NCBI GenBank assembly: GCA_012031035.1
Contig: JAAUUT010000052.1
Coordinates: forward strand, 1 to 35,786
DNA from: Candidatus Altimarinota bacterium
Lineage (GTDB): Bacteria; Cyanobacteriota; Cyanobacteriia; Cyanobacteriales; Microcystaceae
Direction of reading: 5' to 3'
Length of the DNA stretch: 35,786 nucleotides
Positions within the stretch are counted from its first letter, which is position 1, and every line of letters begins with the position of its first letter. Both the position numbers and the translations under genes were made by a program. Below are positions 21,621 through 31,463 of this stretch, one piece after another. The notes beneath the pieces were generated by a model. It did no database searches. It was not told where the DNA came from and saw only the letters and a list, made by a program, of their open reading frames with translations.

Positions 21621-22274
21621 ATGAACCCCAGCCACGATTCTAATAATATTCGAGATCGTATTGAAATAAAAGATCCAACACAGCTATACCAAATTAAAGA
21701 TGAAGAAGGAAAAACTATTGAATTTGACAAAGCTAATGGACGACAGTTATTCAATCACTATCGTCATAGTATGACTAATTATGACCAAGTACTAGATAGC
21801 GTACATACAGAACAAGGCTATGTAACTGGGAAGCAACAAAAGAAAGCCGTTACTGGCGCAGCCGAACAGATACTTGAGATTTATCGCGACGAACATATTA
21901 AGGTTATTCAAGACAGTCAAAAGAAAGGACAAATCCTCAAAAATTTGATGACCAAAGCTGGTGTTGGTACAGCATCGGCTTTATCTAATCTTCTAGATAC
22001 TTGGTCAAGCCAAATTAAAGATATTGCTAAATTGGAAAATAGCCAGCGTACTCTACAAGTTTGGAATGATACGTATCGAGTTCAGCGCGAACTCGTCAAA
22101 AAAGTGTTAATTGATGAAGGTGTTTCAAACGAAGTTATCAAAAAAGTTAATGATATCTACAGCACCCGTTCGGTGAATAAAGCTATAGAAATGGGTTCCG
22201 ATCTCTTCAACTTAGAAAAATCCGAAATTTTAAAACTCGTCAAATCTGCGATTCGCTACGGTAAGTCAGTATAA
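21621..22274 (+). CDS. Unrecognised helical protein, first gene of a GIY-YIG cassette
   Basis: A 217-residue protein that I do not recognise. It is charged and looks mostly helical, without signal peptide or membrane segment. Notable stretches are IKDPTQLYQIKDEEGKTIEF near the N-terminus, a K/Q-rich central segment (GYVTGKQQKKAVTGAAEQIL), and a small-residue patch GVGTASALSNLL. There are no cysteine clusters and no nucleotide-binding loop. I prefer the ATG at 21621. A GTG at 21549 would add 24 residues coming from a HIP1 run and a likely AT-rich promoter stretch (TATAAAA). The next gene begins 11 bases later. The cassette's lysine-rich, AT-rich composition and lack of HIP1 sites differ from its neighbours, hinting at acquisition. 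Confidence 0.75.
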   Translation: MNPSHDSNNIRDRIEIKDPTQLYQIKDEEGKTIEFDKANGRQLFNHYRHSMTNYDQVLDSVHTEQGYVTGKQQKKAVTGAAEQILEIYRDEHIKVIQDSQKKGQILKNLMTKAGVGTASALSNLLDTWSSQIKDIAKLENSQRTLQVWNDTYRVQRELVKKVLIDEGVSNEVIKKVNDIYSTRSVNKAIEMGSDLFNLEKSEILKLVKSAIRYGKSV

Positions 22275-22285
22275 GAAAAACAACT

Positions 22286-22615
22286 ATGAAAATACAGTCT
22301 GTTAAACAAGAAGTCTTTAGTTTGACTTACACCTCAAATACGACACAACTTAAAAAAGAACGTCCTGACCTTACTGAAGGCAAAGATTTGCGTTACAAAA
22401 TACAATGGATTGAAATTCTCAAACAACTTAAGGCTTTACGTACTCAAGTATTAGACATATCTTTAGTTGATTTGGAGCAGTCTGAGAAAATGCTCAAAGA
22501 GTCTCTATTTAAAATTGGTCATCTGGCTAATTTAAACAATGAGCGAATTGAAACTGATTGGCAACGTATAAAACTCGAAGCGCAGTTTAGTGATATTCAT
22601 ATAGAGGAGTTGTAG
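22286..22615 (+). CDS. Unrecognised small protein, second gene of a GIY-YIG cassette
   Basis: A 109-residue protein that I cannot assign. It is hydrophilic and probably helical (YKIQWIEILKQLKALRTQVLD, VDLEQSEKMLKESLFKIGHL), with no cysteines, no metal-binding motif and no membrane segment. It lies 11 bases after the upstream unknown gene and two bases before the GIY-YIG gene, so all three are almost certainly one operon. The size and helical content would suit a small partner or regulator of either neighbour, but nothing in the sequence shows this directly. Confidence 0.75.
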   Translation: MKIQSVKQEVFSLTYTSNTTQLKKERPDLTEGKDLRYKIQWIEILKQLKALRTQVLDISLVDLEQSEKMLKESLFKIGHLANLNNERIETDWQRIKLEAQFSDIHIEEL

Positions 22616-22617
22616 TC

Positions 22618-22896
22618 ATGATTCCCCTCTCTCATCTAAAATCTCTTCCTTCGACCAGTGGGATTTATAAAGTCCTCAATAACAATGGAAAAGTTATTTA
22701 CATAGGACAAGCTAAAAATATATACGAACGCTGGAATAATGGGCATCACAAGCTTGGCAGTATTATCGCTGAATGTGGTATTGATGCTTATATTGACTGG
22801 GTTGAAATTCCCGAATGGTTGCTAAATCGTGCTGAGAACGCAGCTATTTCTTTTTATCGACCCAAGCTTAACTTAAAAACTCCTCCCGTAGTTTAG
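22618..22896 (+). CDS. Small GIY-YIG family nuclease-like protein
   Basis: A 92-residue stand-alone GIY-YIG domain. The motif pair is SGIYKV and VIYIGQA, spaced as usual. The downstream arginine lies in NIYERW, the metal-binding glutamate in NRAENAAI, and the terminal asparagine in RPKLN. All expected catalytic residues are therefore present. The family cuts DNA (UvrC N-terminal, homing endonucleases, some restriction enzymes). No DNA-binding domain is fused here, so targeting may depend on its two operon partners. GAGGAG lies about eight bases before the ATG. It is followed by a hairpin at 22924-22948. Confidence 0.88.
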   Translation: MIPLSHLKSLPSTSGIYKVLNNNGKVIYIGQAKNIYERWNNGHHKLGSIIAECGIDAYIDWVEIPEWLLNRAENAAISFYRPKLNLKTPPVV

Positions 22897-22923
22897 AAGC
22901 AATTTAAAGGATTGAACTTTAGG

Positions 22924-22948
22924 AAAAATCTGTTTAATTTAGATTTTT
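22924..22948. terminator. Possible bidirectional terminator between convergent genes
   Basis: AAAAATCT and AGATTTTT form an 8-bp stem with a 9-nt loop in the 91-base gap between the GIY-YIG gene and the opposing alcohol dehydrogenase. It is AT-rich, so the stem is weak, but it has T-runs on both sides as expected for a two-way terminator. Confidence 0.4.
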
Positions 22949-22987
22949 AAGTTTTGATCTGTAGCAGGTATTTTTTAATATAAATCG

Positions 22988-23977
22988 CTACTCGATCGCC
23001 AAAACAGCCGAACCATTAATTCTCCCCTCTCTCAAAGCTGCCAATGCCTCATTAGCTGCTTCAAGAGGAAAAACCTCAACTTCAGTTTTAATTGGGATTT
23101 GAGGCGCTAAATTCAAGAATTCTATGCCATCTCGACGAGTTAAATTGGCAACCGATCGCAATACTCTCTCTTCCCAAAGAACTTCATAGGGAAATGCCGG
23201 GATCTGACTCATGTGAATGCCCGCACAAACCACCGTTCCCCCTTTCGCCACTGCCCGAAGTGCCGTTGGAACCAAACCGCCTACAGGTGCAAAGATAATC
23301 GCAGCATCGAGAGGTTCTGGCGGTAAATCTTGGGAACTACCCGCCCAAACAGCACCTAAATGACGAGCAAATTCTTGTCCGCGATCGTCGCCAGCACGAG
23401 TAAAAGCATACACCTGTCTTCCCTGGTAGCAAGCGACTTGTATCAAAATATGTGCCGCAGCACCAAATCCATAAAAGCCGATTTTCTGAGCATATTCCGT
23501 CATTTTGTAGGACCGATAGCCAATTAAGCCAGCACACAACAACGGCGCAGCTTGTAGATCGGGATAACCTTCGGGAATGGGAAAGCAGAAACGCTCGTCA
23601 GCAACGGTATATTCTGCATAACCGCCATTAATTTGATAGCCAGTAAACAGTGCCCCGTCGCACAAATTTTCTTTTCCTTTTAAGCAATAATAGCAATGTT
23701 GACAAGTAGATCCCAACCAAGGAACGCCAACGCGATCGCCCAACTGAAAGCGACTGCGATCGCGAGATCCAATTTCTGCAACAGTTCCTACTATTTGATG
23801 ACCGAGAACTAAAGGCAGTTTGGGATGGGTTAATTCGCCATCGACGATATGCAAATCGGTTCTACAAACGCCACAAGCACGAACTCGAACGAGCAACTGT
23901 CCCGGATTAGGCGATGGAATAGGTAGATCCTTTGGTTTTAAGGGGGAGTTTGGGGCTTCCAGAAGCATCGCACGCAT
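22988..23977 (-). CDS. Zinc-dependent alcohol dehydrogenase family protein
   Basis: A 329-residue medium-chain dehydrogenase. The catalytic zinc ligands are C38 in GVCRTDLH and H60 in LGHQ; the usual GHE is GHQ here. The structural zinc site is C92, C95, C98 and C106. The Rossmann region is IGFYGFGAAAHILIQ, a GxGxxA variant. I start at the ATG at 23977, which follows GGGAGG; an ATG at 23995 lies upstream of that site. Family members reduce aldehydes or oxidise alcohols with NAD(P)H; with PFOR nearby, a fermentative aldehyde-to-alcohol role is possible but unproven. It diverges from nifB. Confidence 0.88.
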   Translation of the reverse strand: MRAMLLEAPNSPLKPKDLPIPSPNPGQLLVRVRACGVCRTDLHIVDGELTHPKLPLVLGHQIVGTVAEIGSRDRSRFQLGDRVGVPWLGSTCQHCYYCLKGKENLCDGALFTGYQINGGYAEYTVADERFCFPIPEGYPDLQAAPLLCAGLIGYRSYKMTEYAQKIGFYGFGAAAHILIQVACYQGRQVYAFTRAGDDRGQEFARHLGAVWAGSSQDLPPEPLDAAIIFAPVGGLVPTALRAVAKGGTVVCAGIHMSQIPAFPYEVLWEERVLRSVANLTRRDGIEFLNLAPQIPIKTEVEVFPLEAANEALAALREGRINGSAVLAIE

Positions 23978-24545
23978 TATGACCTCCCAAAGCATTTGTT
24001 CTTAAATGCGGCACTGCGGCGTTCAAGGCTGGCGTTAACGCTATATTAATGTCTTACATCTACATTTTAACTTAAAGAAATGCGCGACAGCTTAACTCAA
24101 TCGAGTACATAAAAAACCTGTTGCCACTCACAGAAATACTTATCCCCCAACTAAAAAATACTCAGACTCCTAACCGAAATAAAATTTTTGAGCTTGTCAG
24201 TCAAGGGATAGAAGCAACTGAGTACATATAGATCTAGATAGATAAATTCTAGGCGATCGCAATAAACAAGACTCTCAAAGAACGTCTGGTATAAATCTAT
24301 ATAACACCGAACGCACAAATTAAAAACTTGATTTAGGCGATTCGGAGTAGATAACCACCACTATTTATGTTCCTGCAAGAACAATAGCGGCTAGATCCAC
24401 AAAATTATATATTCTCAAAATTAAGGCAGACTGCCCAGAGAAAATACTAGCTTGCGTAGGCAAGTTTCACGAGTGGAGCCGCTATTTTCAGTTTTTTCGA
24501 GCGAGCGATCGCAAATTGCAAAATCCTTGAAATTACGAGAACTAA
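23978..24545. other. Spacer between alcohol dehydrogenase and nifB, probable nif promoter region
   Basis: No gene is seen in this 568-base stretch. It must hold the nifB promoter and the divergent dehydrogenase promoter. The nifB-proximal part is structured, with 10-nt inverted arms AATAGCGGCT (24383) and AGCCGCTATT (24477) enclosing a small CTTGC-gtag-GCAAG hairpin (24451-24464). GTATAAATCTATAT at about 24290 resembles an NtcA box but ends TAT, not TAC, so I do not call it. Confidence 0.6.
24383..24486. repeat. Inverted repeat arms in the nifB leader
   Basis: AATAGCGGCT at 24383-24392 pairs with AGCCGCTATT at 24477-24486, and short CCAC/GTGG extensions follow with an offset. The 84-base interior includes the CTTGC/GCAAG hairpin. 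If transcribed, this would fold the nifB 5' leader into a closed domain ending about 60 bases before the start codon. Confidence 0.45.
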
Positions 24546-26003
24546 ATGACACCACCACCAGTTACACTAACCCCACCAGTTAAAGAAATTGCTCCCACAA
24601 AAACAGCCGAAACATCATCCTCTGGAGGCTGTGGTTGCAGTAGCACCAACGACGCGACCGATGGATTGACCGATGAAATGAGAGCGCGGATTGAAAAACA
24701 TCCCTGCTATAGCGAAGAAGCGCATCATCATTATGCAAGAATGCACGTTGCCGTTGCTCCCGCTTGTAACATTCAGTGTAACTATTGCAACCGCAAATAT
24801 GACTGTGCTAATGAAAGCCGTCCTGGTGTCGTTAGCGAACTGTTGACCCCAGAAGAAGCCGCACACAAAGTATTAGTCGTTGCGGGTAAAATCCCTCAAA
24901 TGACAGTATTGGGGATTGCTGGCCCTGGAGATCCCCTAGCCAATCCCGAAAAAACCTTACGCACCTTTGAATTAATCGCTGAGAAAGCCCCCGATATCAA
25001 ACTCTGCGTATCTACTAACGGGTTAATGTTACCGGATTATGTAGATAGACTCAAAAATCTCAACATCGACCACGTTACCATTACTATTAATATGGTCGAT
25101 CCAGAAGTTGGGGCAAAAATTTATCCCTGGATTCGCTGGCAACGCAAACGCATCAAAGGCGTTGAAGCAGCCCGGATTCTTCACGAGCGTCAAATGGAAG
25201 GATTGCAAGCGCTACAAGATGCAGACATCCTTTGCAAAGTTAACTCCGTGATGGTTCCGGGTATCAATGATGGACACCTTCCCGAAGTCAATAAAGCGAT
25301 TCGTGCCAGAGGTGCTTTCTTACACAACATTATGCCCCTGATTTCCGCGCCCGAACATGGAACTTATTTCGGTCTAACGGGTCAGCGCGGTCCCACTCCT
25401 AAAGAACTGAAAGCTGTACAGGATGACTGTTCTGGTAACATGAAAATGATGCGTCACTGCCGTCAGTGTCGCGCCGATGCTGTGGGTTTACTTGGCGAAG
25501 ATCGCTCTCAGGAATTCACCAAAGATAAATTCATGGAAATGGCTCCAGAATACGATCTTGACAGCCGGAAGGAAGTTCACGATGGTATTAGCAAATTCAA
25601 AGACGCGATTAAAGCGGCTAAAGTTAAATTGAAGCCTGGCCAAAAGATAGCTAACAGCCCCAAAGTGCTTGTTGCAGTTGCAACAAAAGGTGGCGGTATC
25701 GTTAACCAACACTTCGGTCATGCCAGAGAATTCATGATCTATGAAGTCGATGCTAACGAAGCTAAATTCGTCGGACACCGCAAAGTAGAAAACTACTGTC
25801 ATGGCGGTTACGGGGAAGAAGATTCGCTCGATTACATCATCAAAACGATCGCGGATTGCAAAGCGGTTCTCACTTCTAAAATCGGCGAATGTCCGAAAGC
25901 GGAGTTACAGAAAGCTGGCATACACATCGTTGAAGCTTACGACGTAATCGAAAAAGTAGCTCGCGAATACTACGACCAAAACGTGCAATTACAACCAGCC
26001 TAA
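24546..26003 (+). CDS. nifB: Nitrogenase cofactor biosynthesis protein NifB
   Basis: Radical SAM enzyme that builds NifB-co, the [8Fe-9S-C] precursor of FeMo-co. The 485-residue protein has the radical SAM cysteines C74, C78 and C81 (CNIQCNYCN), then [25 protein letters not shown] and the cysteine pair [12 protein letters not shown]. After about residue 370 it carries a fused NifX-like cofactor-binding domain ([20 protein letters not shown]). The N-terminus has an extra cysteine motif SGGCGCSS, common in cyanobacterial NifB. No strong ribosome site precedes the ATG. It heads the nif operon, with fdxN 19 bases downstream. Confidence 0.97.
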   Translation: MTPPPVTLTPPVKEIAPTKTAETSSSGGCGCSSTNDATDGLTDEMRARIEKHPCYSEEAHHHYARMHVAVAPACNIQCNYCNRKYDCANESRPGVVSELLTPEEAAHKVLVVAGKIPQMTVLGIAGPGDPLANPEKTLRTFELIAEKAPDIKLCVSTNGLMLPDYVDRLKNLNIDHVTITINMVDPEVGAKIYPWIRWQRKRIKGVEAARILHERQMEGLQALQDADILCKVNSVMVPGINDGHLPEVNKAIRARGAFLHNIMPLISAPEHGTYFGLTGQRGPTPKELKAVQDDCSGNMKMMRHCRQCRADAVGLLGEDRSQEFTKDKFMEMAPEYDLDSRKEVHDGISKFKDAIKAAKVKLKPGQKIANSPKVLVAVATKGGGIVNQHFGHAREFMIYEVDANEAKFVGHRKVENYCHGGYGEEDSLDYIIKTIADCKAVLTSKIGECPKAELQKAGIHIVEAYDVIEKVAREYYDQNVQLQPA

Positions 26004-26022
26004 TTAAGTAAGGAGTGGAGCC

Positions 26023-26346
26023 ATGTCGTTTACCATCGACCCTAGTATCTGTATTGGATGCGATCGCTGTCGCCAATCTTGTCCCACGGGCGCAATACAA
26101 TCAAACGGCAGTAGTTTTCAAATAGAACCCAATATTTGCAATAACTGCGTCGGTTCTTATAGCACTCCCCAATGTGCGGCATTCTGTCCGACAAATGATG
26201 GTTGCATTCCCAATGATTTCTGGGGAAAATGGTTCGATAAATACAATCGCCTGACGTACAGGCTCCATAACCCCCAACAGGCAAAGTACTGGGAAAGATG
26301 GTTTGAAGTCTATGCCCAGAAGATATCACAGTTAATTGCTAATTAA
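26023..26346 (+). CDS. fdxN: 2x[4Fe-4S] ferredoxin FdxN
   Basis: A 107-residue bacterial-type ferredoxin. The first cluster motif is CIGCDRCRQSCP and the second is CNNCVGSYSTPQCAAFCP, the latter with the enlarged loop typical of nif-linked ferredoxins. It is thought to pass electrons to NifB during cofactor assembly. AAGGAG precedes the ATG closely. In Anabaena PCC 7120 this gene is split by a developmental excision element; here it is continuous. Confidence 0.95.
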   Translation: MSFTIDPSICIGCDRCRQSCPTGAIQSNGSSFQIEPNICNNCVGSYSTPQCAAFCPTNDGCIPNDFWGKWFDKYNRLTYRLHNPQQAKYWERWFEVYAQKISQLIAN

Positions 26347-26382
26347 ACTTTCCTAAACATAACTTACGTTCGAGGAATACCA

Positions 26383-27585
26383 ATGCAATCTTGTATTTAT
26401 CTCGATAACAACGCAACCACCAAGGTAGATCCAGTAGTCATAGAAACTATGCTACCTTATTTAAAAGAATATTACGGCAATCCCTCTTCGATGCACACCT
26501 TTGGCGGACAAGTCGGCAAAGCAGTCAAAGAAGCGCGGGAACAGGTTGCGGCACTCCTGGGAGCAGAAACATCAGAGATCGTTTTTACCAGTTGCGGTAG
26601 TGAAGGAAATAATACTGCTATTCGTGCAGCCTTAGCCGCCCAACCCGACAAACGCCATATCGTTACGACTCAGGTAGAACATCCAGCGGTCTTGAATGTT
26701 TGCAAGCAGCTAGAAAAACAAGGTTACACGGTAACTTACCTGTCAGTTAACGATAAAGGACTCCTAGATTTAGACGAACTCGAAGCTGCCATGACTGGCA
26801 ATACGGTTCTCGTTTCAGTCATGTATGCAAACAACGAGACAGGCGTAATCTTTCCAATCGAACGCATCGGACAAATCGTTAAAGAATACGGCGCAACCTT
26901 CCATGTCGATGCAGTGCAGGTAGCGGGAAAAATTCCCCTCGATATGAAAAATAGCACAGTCGATCTGTTAACCATATCGGGTCACAAACTCCACGCACCG
27001 AAAGGAATTGGCGTACTCTATATTAGAAAAGGCTTCCGTTTTCGTCCCCTACTAATTGGCGGACATCAAGAAAGAGGTCGTCGCGCTGGTACAGAAAACG
27101 TTCCTAGTTTGATTGCGTTGGGTAAAGCGGCAGAATTAGCCAACTTCGAGTTGAAATATATGCAGCACGAAACCAGATTGCGCGATCGCTTAGAACAAGG
27201 AATCCTCGCAACCATTCCTAACTGCGAAGTCAACGGACACGCGACTCAAAGACTCCCCAACACGACCAATATCGGTTTTAAATACATCGAAGGCGAAGCA
27301 ATCTTATTGATGCTCGATCGCGAAGGGATTTGTGCTTCCTCTGGTTCTGCTTGCACTTCCGGTTCTCTCGAACCTTCTCACGTACTGCGAGCAATGGGCT
27401 TACCTTACACGATCCTACACGGTTCGATCCGCTTTAGTCTATCGCGTTTTACTACCGATGCCGAGATCGATCGCGTCCTAGAAGTCCTACCGCCGATTAT
27501 CGAAACCTTGCGGGCAATGTCCCCCTTCAACAGCGACGAAGCCGATTGGTTACAGGATCGCACTGAAGCTGTCGCAGTTCATTAA
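26383..27585 (+). CDS. nifS: Nitrogenase cysteine desulfurase NifS
   Basis: PLP enzyme that releases sulfur from cysteine for nitrogenase Fe-S cluster assembly on NifU. The 400-residue protein has the N-terminal YLDNNATTKVDP, the PLP-binding lysine K202 in TISGHKLHAPKG, and the active-site C324 in SSGSACTSGSLEPSH. It starts 36 bases after fdxN. Downstream, 259 bases separate it from nifU and contain a repeat and a nifU head fragment. Confidence 0.96.
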   Translation: MQSCIYLDNNATTKVDPVVIETMLPYLKEYYGNPSSMHTFGGQVGKAVKEAREQVAALLGAETSEIVFTSCGSEGNNTAIRAALAAQPDKRHIVTTQVEHPAVLNVCKQLEKQGYTVTYLSVNDKGLLDLDELEAAMTGNTVLVSVMYANNETGVIFPIERIGQIVKEYGATFHVDAVQVAGKIPLDMKNSTVDLLTISGHKLHAPKGIGVLYIRKGFRFRPLLIGGHQERGRRAGTENVPSLIALGKAAELANFELKYMQHETRLRDRLEQGILATIPNCEVNGHATQRLPNTTNIGFKYIEGEAILLMLDREGICASSGSACTSGSLEPSHVLRAMGLPYTILHGSIRFSLSRFTTDAEIDRVLEVLPPIIETLRAMSPFNSDEADWLQDRTEAVAVH

Positions 27586-27590
27586 AACCT

Positions 27591-27615
27591 GTAAGGGCCA
27601 GCCATTCGCCCCTAC
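27591..27615. repeat. GTAAGGGC/GCCCCTAC hairpin repeat after nifS
   Basis: A member of the GTAGGGGC-GCCCCTAC family with one mismatch, five bases after the nifS stop. It could attenuate or stabilise nifS-side mRNA within the operon. Confidence 0.5.
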
Positions 27616-27643
27616 CACCCGCCCCCTAACCCCCTTTTTAGCC

Positions 27644-27784
27644 ATGTGGAATAACGCTGAGAATGTCATAGAACATTGTTATAACCCCCAAAGTCAGGGC
27701 GCGATCGCCGATTTCAACGAGGAAGACAAAGAAGAAAATACACCAATTCTTCCTCTACCCCCCTTACATTTCTTACTCCCCTAA
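27644..27784 (+). pseudogene. Truncated, diverged 5' copy of nifU (46-codon mini-ORF)
   Basis: The ORF begins MWNNAENVIEHCYNP and continues QSQGA, against MWDYTEKVLEHFYNP and LNQGA in the intact NifU 201 bases downstream. The match runs for about 28 codons (roughly half identical), including the AGCC-ATG-TGG start context. It then turns into a proline/leucine-rich tail and stops at 27782. Many silent changes show that the copy is old. It is in the same orientation as nifU and ends 60 bases before the nifU ATG, so it may be a decayed duplicate or a retained leader ORF. At this length it would fold into no working scaffold and lacks all three NifU cluster cysteines. Confidence 0.7.
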
Positions 27785-27800
27785 TCTCGCCCTCACTCTT

Positions 27801-27820
27801 CAATTACGAATTACGAATTA
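27801..27820. repeat. ATTACGAATTACGAATTA short tandem repeat
   Basis: Tandem ATTACGA units between the nifU fragment and nifU. Related AATTGCGAATTG words occur in the ppsA-nifJ spacer. Confidence 0.5.
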
Positions 27821-27844
27821 AAACTCTACCTCCAAGCTAAAGCC

Positions 27845-28732
27845 ATGTGGGACTACACCGAAAAAGTACTCGAACATTTTTACAATCCCCTAAATCAGGG
27901 CGCACTCGAAGATCCTAAAGAAGAAGGTATTGCCGTTGTTTACGGCGAAGTTGGCAGTATTTCTTGCGGAGATGCCCTTAGATTGCACCTTAAGATCGAA
28001 GTTGATAGCGATAAAATTCTCGACTCTCGCTTTCAAACCTTTGGTTGCACCAGCGCGATCGCATCTTCATCTGCTTTAACCGAAATCGTTAAAGGACTTA
28101 CCCTTGACGAAGCGCTCAATATCTCTAACAAAGATATTGCTGAATTCTTAGGCGGATTGCCAGAAGCCAAGATGCACTGTTCTGTCATGGGGCAAGAAGC
28201 CTTAGAAGCTGCTATTTATAAATATCGCGGCATCGAAGTCGAAGTACACGAAGAAGATGAAGGTGCGTTAGTTTGTAGTTGCTTTGGCATAAGCGACAGC
28301 AAGATTCGTCGCGTCATTATTGAAAATAACCTGACTACCGCAGAAGAAGTAACCAACTACGTCAAAGCTGGCGGCGGTTGCGGTTCTTGCCTGGTAGATA
28401 TTGAAGATATTATCGCTGCGGTTCAAGAAGAAAAAGCAGCAATGCCCTCGAAATTAGCAGCAGAAATCGAAAGCGCTCAAGCACAAGGAAGAACCCTAAC
28501 GACAGTTCAAAAAATCAACCTCATTCAACAAGTTCTCAATGAAGAAGTCAGACCCGTTCTCATTGCCGATGGCGGCGATGTCGAACTCTACGACGTAGAA
28601 GGCGATACGGTCAAAGTCGTCCTCAAAGGCGCTTGCGGCTCCTGTTCGAGCAGTACGGCAACATTGAAGATCGCGATCGAAGCCAGATTGCAAGAGCGAA
28701 TCTCGCCCAACATTGTTGTTGAAGCAGTATAA
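27845..28732 (+). CDS. nifU: Nitrogenase Fe-S cluster scaffold NifU
   Basis: A 295-residue three-domain scaffold. The N-terminal IscU-like domain has its cysteines in SISCGDALR, FGCTSAIASS and MHCSVMG. The central permanent [2Fe-2S] domain has LVCSCFGIS and GGGCGSCLVDIEDI. The C-terminal Nfu-like domain has GACGSCSSSTATLK. It receives sulfur from NifS and delivers [4Fe-4S] clusters to NifH and NifB. No clear Shine-Dalgarno precedes the ATG at 27845. nifH follows after 180 bases. Confidence 0.96.
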   Translation: MWDYTEKVLEHFYNPLNQGALEDPKEEGIAVVYGEVGSISCGDALRLHLKIEVDSDKILDSRFQTFGCTSAIASSSALTEIVKGLTLDEALNISNKDIAEFLGGLPEAKMHCSVMGQEALEAAIYKYRGIEVEVHEEDEGALVCSCFGISDSKIRRVIIENNLTTAEEVTNYVKAGGGCGSCLVDIEDIIAAVQEEKAAMPSKLAAEIESAQAQGRTLTTVQKINLIQQVLNEEVRPVLIADGGDVELYDVEGDTVKVVLKGACGSCSSSTATLKIAIEARLQERISPNIVVEAV

Positions 28733-28851
28733 AGGCTTTTTTCTTCCTTTGCACTAAACAAAAACACTAACCAACATAAAAACTGTGAATTCATCCTGCT
28801 TGACCGTCGAGCGATCGCCTCCAGTAAGCCAAGAGAGAAGCTCGTCACGAA

Positions 28852-28866
28852 CACTCAACTAGAGTG
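28852..28866 (+). promoter_or_regulatory. Small stem-loop in the nifH leader
   Basis: CACTC-aacta-GAGTG, a 5-bp stem ending 46 bases before the nifH ATG. In Anabaena, nifH transcripts are reported to be partly generated by RNA processing near a leader stem-loop. This could be the equivalent, but the stem is short. Confidence 0.3.
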
Positions 28867-28873
28867 AACCTAA

Positions 28874-29803
<930 letters not shown>

Positions 29804-29830
29804 TTCATAACAGACAAGGGGGATAACAAG

Positions 29831-29876
29831 GACAAGATAGAAAAAATTCCTTTTTGTGTATCTTATCTATCTTGTC
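29831..29876 (+). promoter_or_regulatory. Stem-loop in the nifH-nifD spacer
   Basis: GACAAGATAGA (29831-29841) pairs perfectly with TCTATCTTGTC (29866-29876), an 11-bp stem with a 24-nt loop, starting 27 bases after nifH. Such a structure is known to stabilise nifH mRNA and raise NifH relative to NifDK in other bacteria; that role here is inferred. Confidence 0.6.
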
Positions 29877-29977
29877 TTCCTAAAAACCATCTGCTTAATC
29901 TTCCTTGTCTTTCCCTTCTTCCCCATCTCCTTTGTCTTTCGCAGAACGAAAAACATTCTACCCCCCCAAAAAAAGCT

Positions 29978-31453
29978 ATGACCCCCCCAGAATCATCTAC
30001 ATTGGAAAACACGACACTAGATAAAAAACAACTCATCGAGGAAGTCCTTCAAGCTTATCCTGAAAAAGCTCGCAAAAAGAGAGAAAAACACCTCAACGTC
30101 TATGAAGAAGGCAAACCCGATTGCGGTGTAAAATCTAATATTAAATCGCTTCCCGGTACGATGACCACCCGTGGCTGTGCTTATGCTGGCTCTAAAGGTG
30201 TGGTTTGGGGGCCAATCAAAGACATGATTCATATCAGTCACGGCCCTGTTGGATGCGGTTATTATTCTTGGTCTGGTCGTCGCAACTACTACATTGGTAC
30301 GACTGGTATCGATACGTTTGGTACGATGCAGTTTACCTCCGACTTCCAAGAAAAAGATATCGTATTTGGCGGCGACAAAAAACTTGCCAAACTGATTCTC
30401 GAACTCGAAGAACTCTTTCCTCTCAACCGAGGTGTTTCTATCCAATCGGAATGTCCCATCGGTTTGATTGGAGACGATATCGAAGCTGTTGCTAAGAAAT
30501 CGACTAAAGAAATTAATAAAACCGTCGTACCAGTTCGTTGCGAAGGCTTCCGTGGCGTTTCTCAATCTCTCGGACACCACATTGCTAACGACTCGATTCG
30601 CGACTGGGTTTTCCCCAAAGCTGATAAAGCCAAAAAAGATGGAACTTTACAGTTTGAAGGAACTGAGTACGATGTAGCAATCATTGGCGACTATAACATC
30701 GGTGGCGATGCTTGGTCTAGCCGCATTCTCCTCGAAGAAATGGGTTTGCGCGTGGTCGCTCAATGGTCTGGCGATGGTACGCTCAATGAGATTATGCTTA
30801 CCCCTAGCGTTAAGCTCAATCTCGTTCACTGCTACCGTTCCATGAACTATATCAGCCGCCACATGGAAGAAGCTTATGGTATTCCCTGGTTAGAGTATAA
30901 CTTCTTCGGGCCTACCCAAATTGCTGCCTCTTTACGCGCGATCGCGGCTAAATTTGATGAAAAAATTCAAGAAGGTGCAGAAAGAGTTATTGCTAAGTAT
31001 CAAGCTCAAGCTGATGCTGTAATTGCTAAGTACGAACCTCGCTTAAAAGGCAAAACAGTAGCACTAATGGTTGGCGGTTTGCGTCCCCGTCACGTCGTAC
31101 CTGCTTTCTATGATTTGGGTATGGAATTAGTCAGTACGGGTTATGAATTCGGTCACAACGACGATTATAAACGTACTACCCACTACGTCAAAGACAGCAC
31201 CCTAATCTACGATGACGTTTCTGCTTACGAATTCGAGAAATTTGTTAAAGAATTACAACCCGATCTAATTGCTTCTGGTATCAAAGAGAAGTATGTATTC
31301 CAGAAAATGGCGCTACCATTCCGTCAAATGCACTCTTGGGATTATTCTGGTCCTTATCACGGTTACGACGGATTTGCAATCTTCGCCCGCGATATGGATC
31401 TAGCACTAAACAGTCCTACCTGGGGTTTAATCGGCGCACCTTGGAAGAAATAG
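29978..31453 (+). CDS. nifD: Nitrogenase MoFe protein alpha subunit
   Basis: A 491-residue alpha chain of dinitrogenase. The P-cluster cysteines are C67 (RGCAYAG), C93 ([10 protein letters not shown]) and C159 ([11 protein letters not shown]). FeMo-co is held by C285 ([11 protein letters not shown]) and H452 ([13 protein letters not shown]). All key ligands are present and the gene is uninterrupted, with no excision element. No ribosome site is evident; the ATG follows a CCCCCCC-AAAAAAA run, so expression may rely on the upstream nifH message. Confidence 0.98.
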   Translation: MTPPESSTLENTTLDKKQLIEEVLQAYPEKARKKREKHLNVYEEGKPDCGVKSNIKSLPGTMTTRGCAYAGSKGVVWGPIKDMIHISHGPVGCGYYSWSGRRNYYIGTTGIDTFGTMQFTSDFQEKDIVFGGDKKLAKLILELEELFPLNRGVSIQSECPIGLIGDDIEAVAKKSTKEINKTVVPVRCEGFRGVSQSLGHHIANDSIRDWVFPKADKAKKDGTLQFEGTEYDVAIIGDYNIGGDAWSSRILLEEMGLRVVAQWSGDGTLNEIMLTPSVKLNLVHCYRSMNYISRHMEEAYGIPWLEYNFFGPTQIAASLRAIAAKFDEKIQEGAERVIAKYQAQADAVIAKYEPRLKGKTVALMVGGLRPRHVVPAFYDLGMELVSTGYEFGHNDDYKRTTHYVKDSTLIYDDVSAYEFEKFVKELQPDLIASGIKEKYVFQKMALPFRQMHSWDYSGPYHGYDGFAIFARDMDLALNSPTWGLIGAPWKK

Positions 31454-31463
31454 GGCAACATTC

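Noticed and set aside
24289..24302. NtcA-like box GTATAAATCTATAT upstream of nifB
   Set aside because: The right half is TAT, not TAC, and no convincing -10 element lies at the proper distance.
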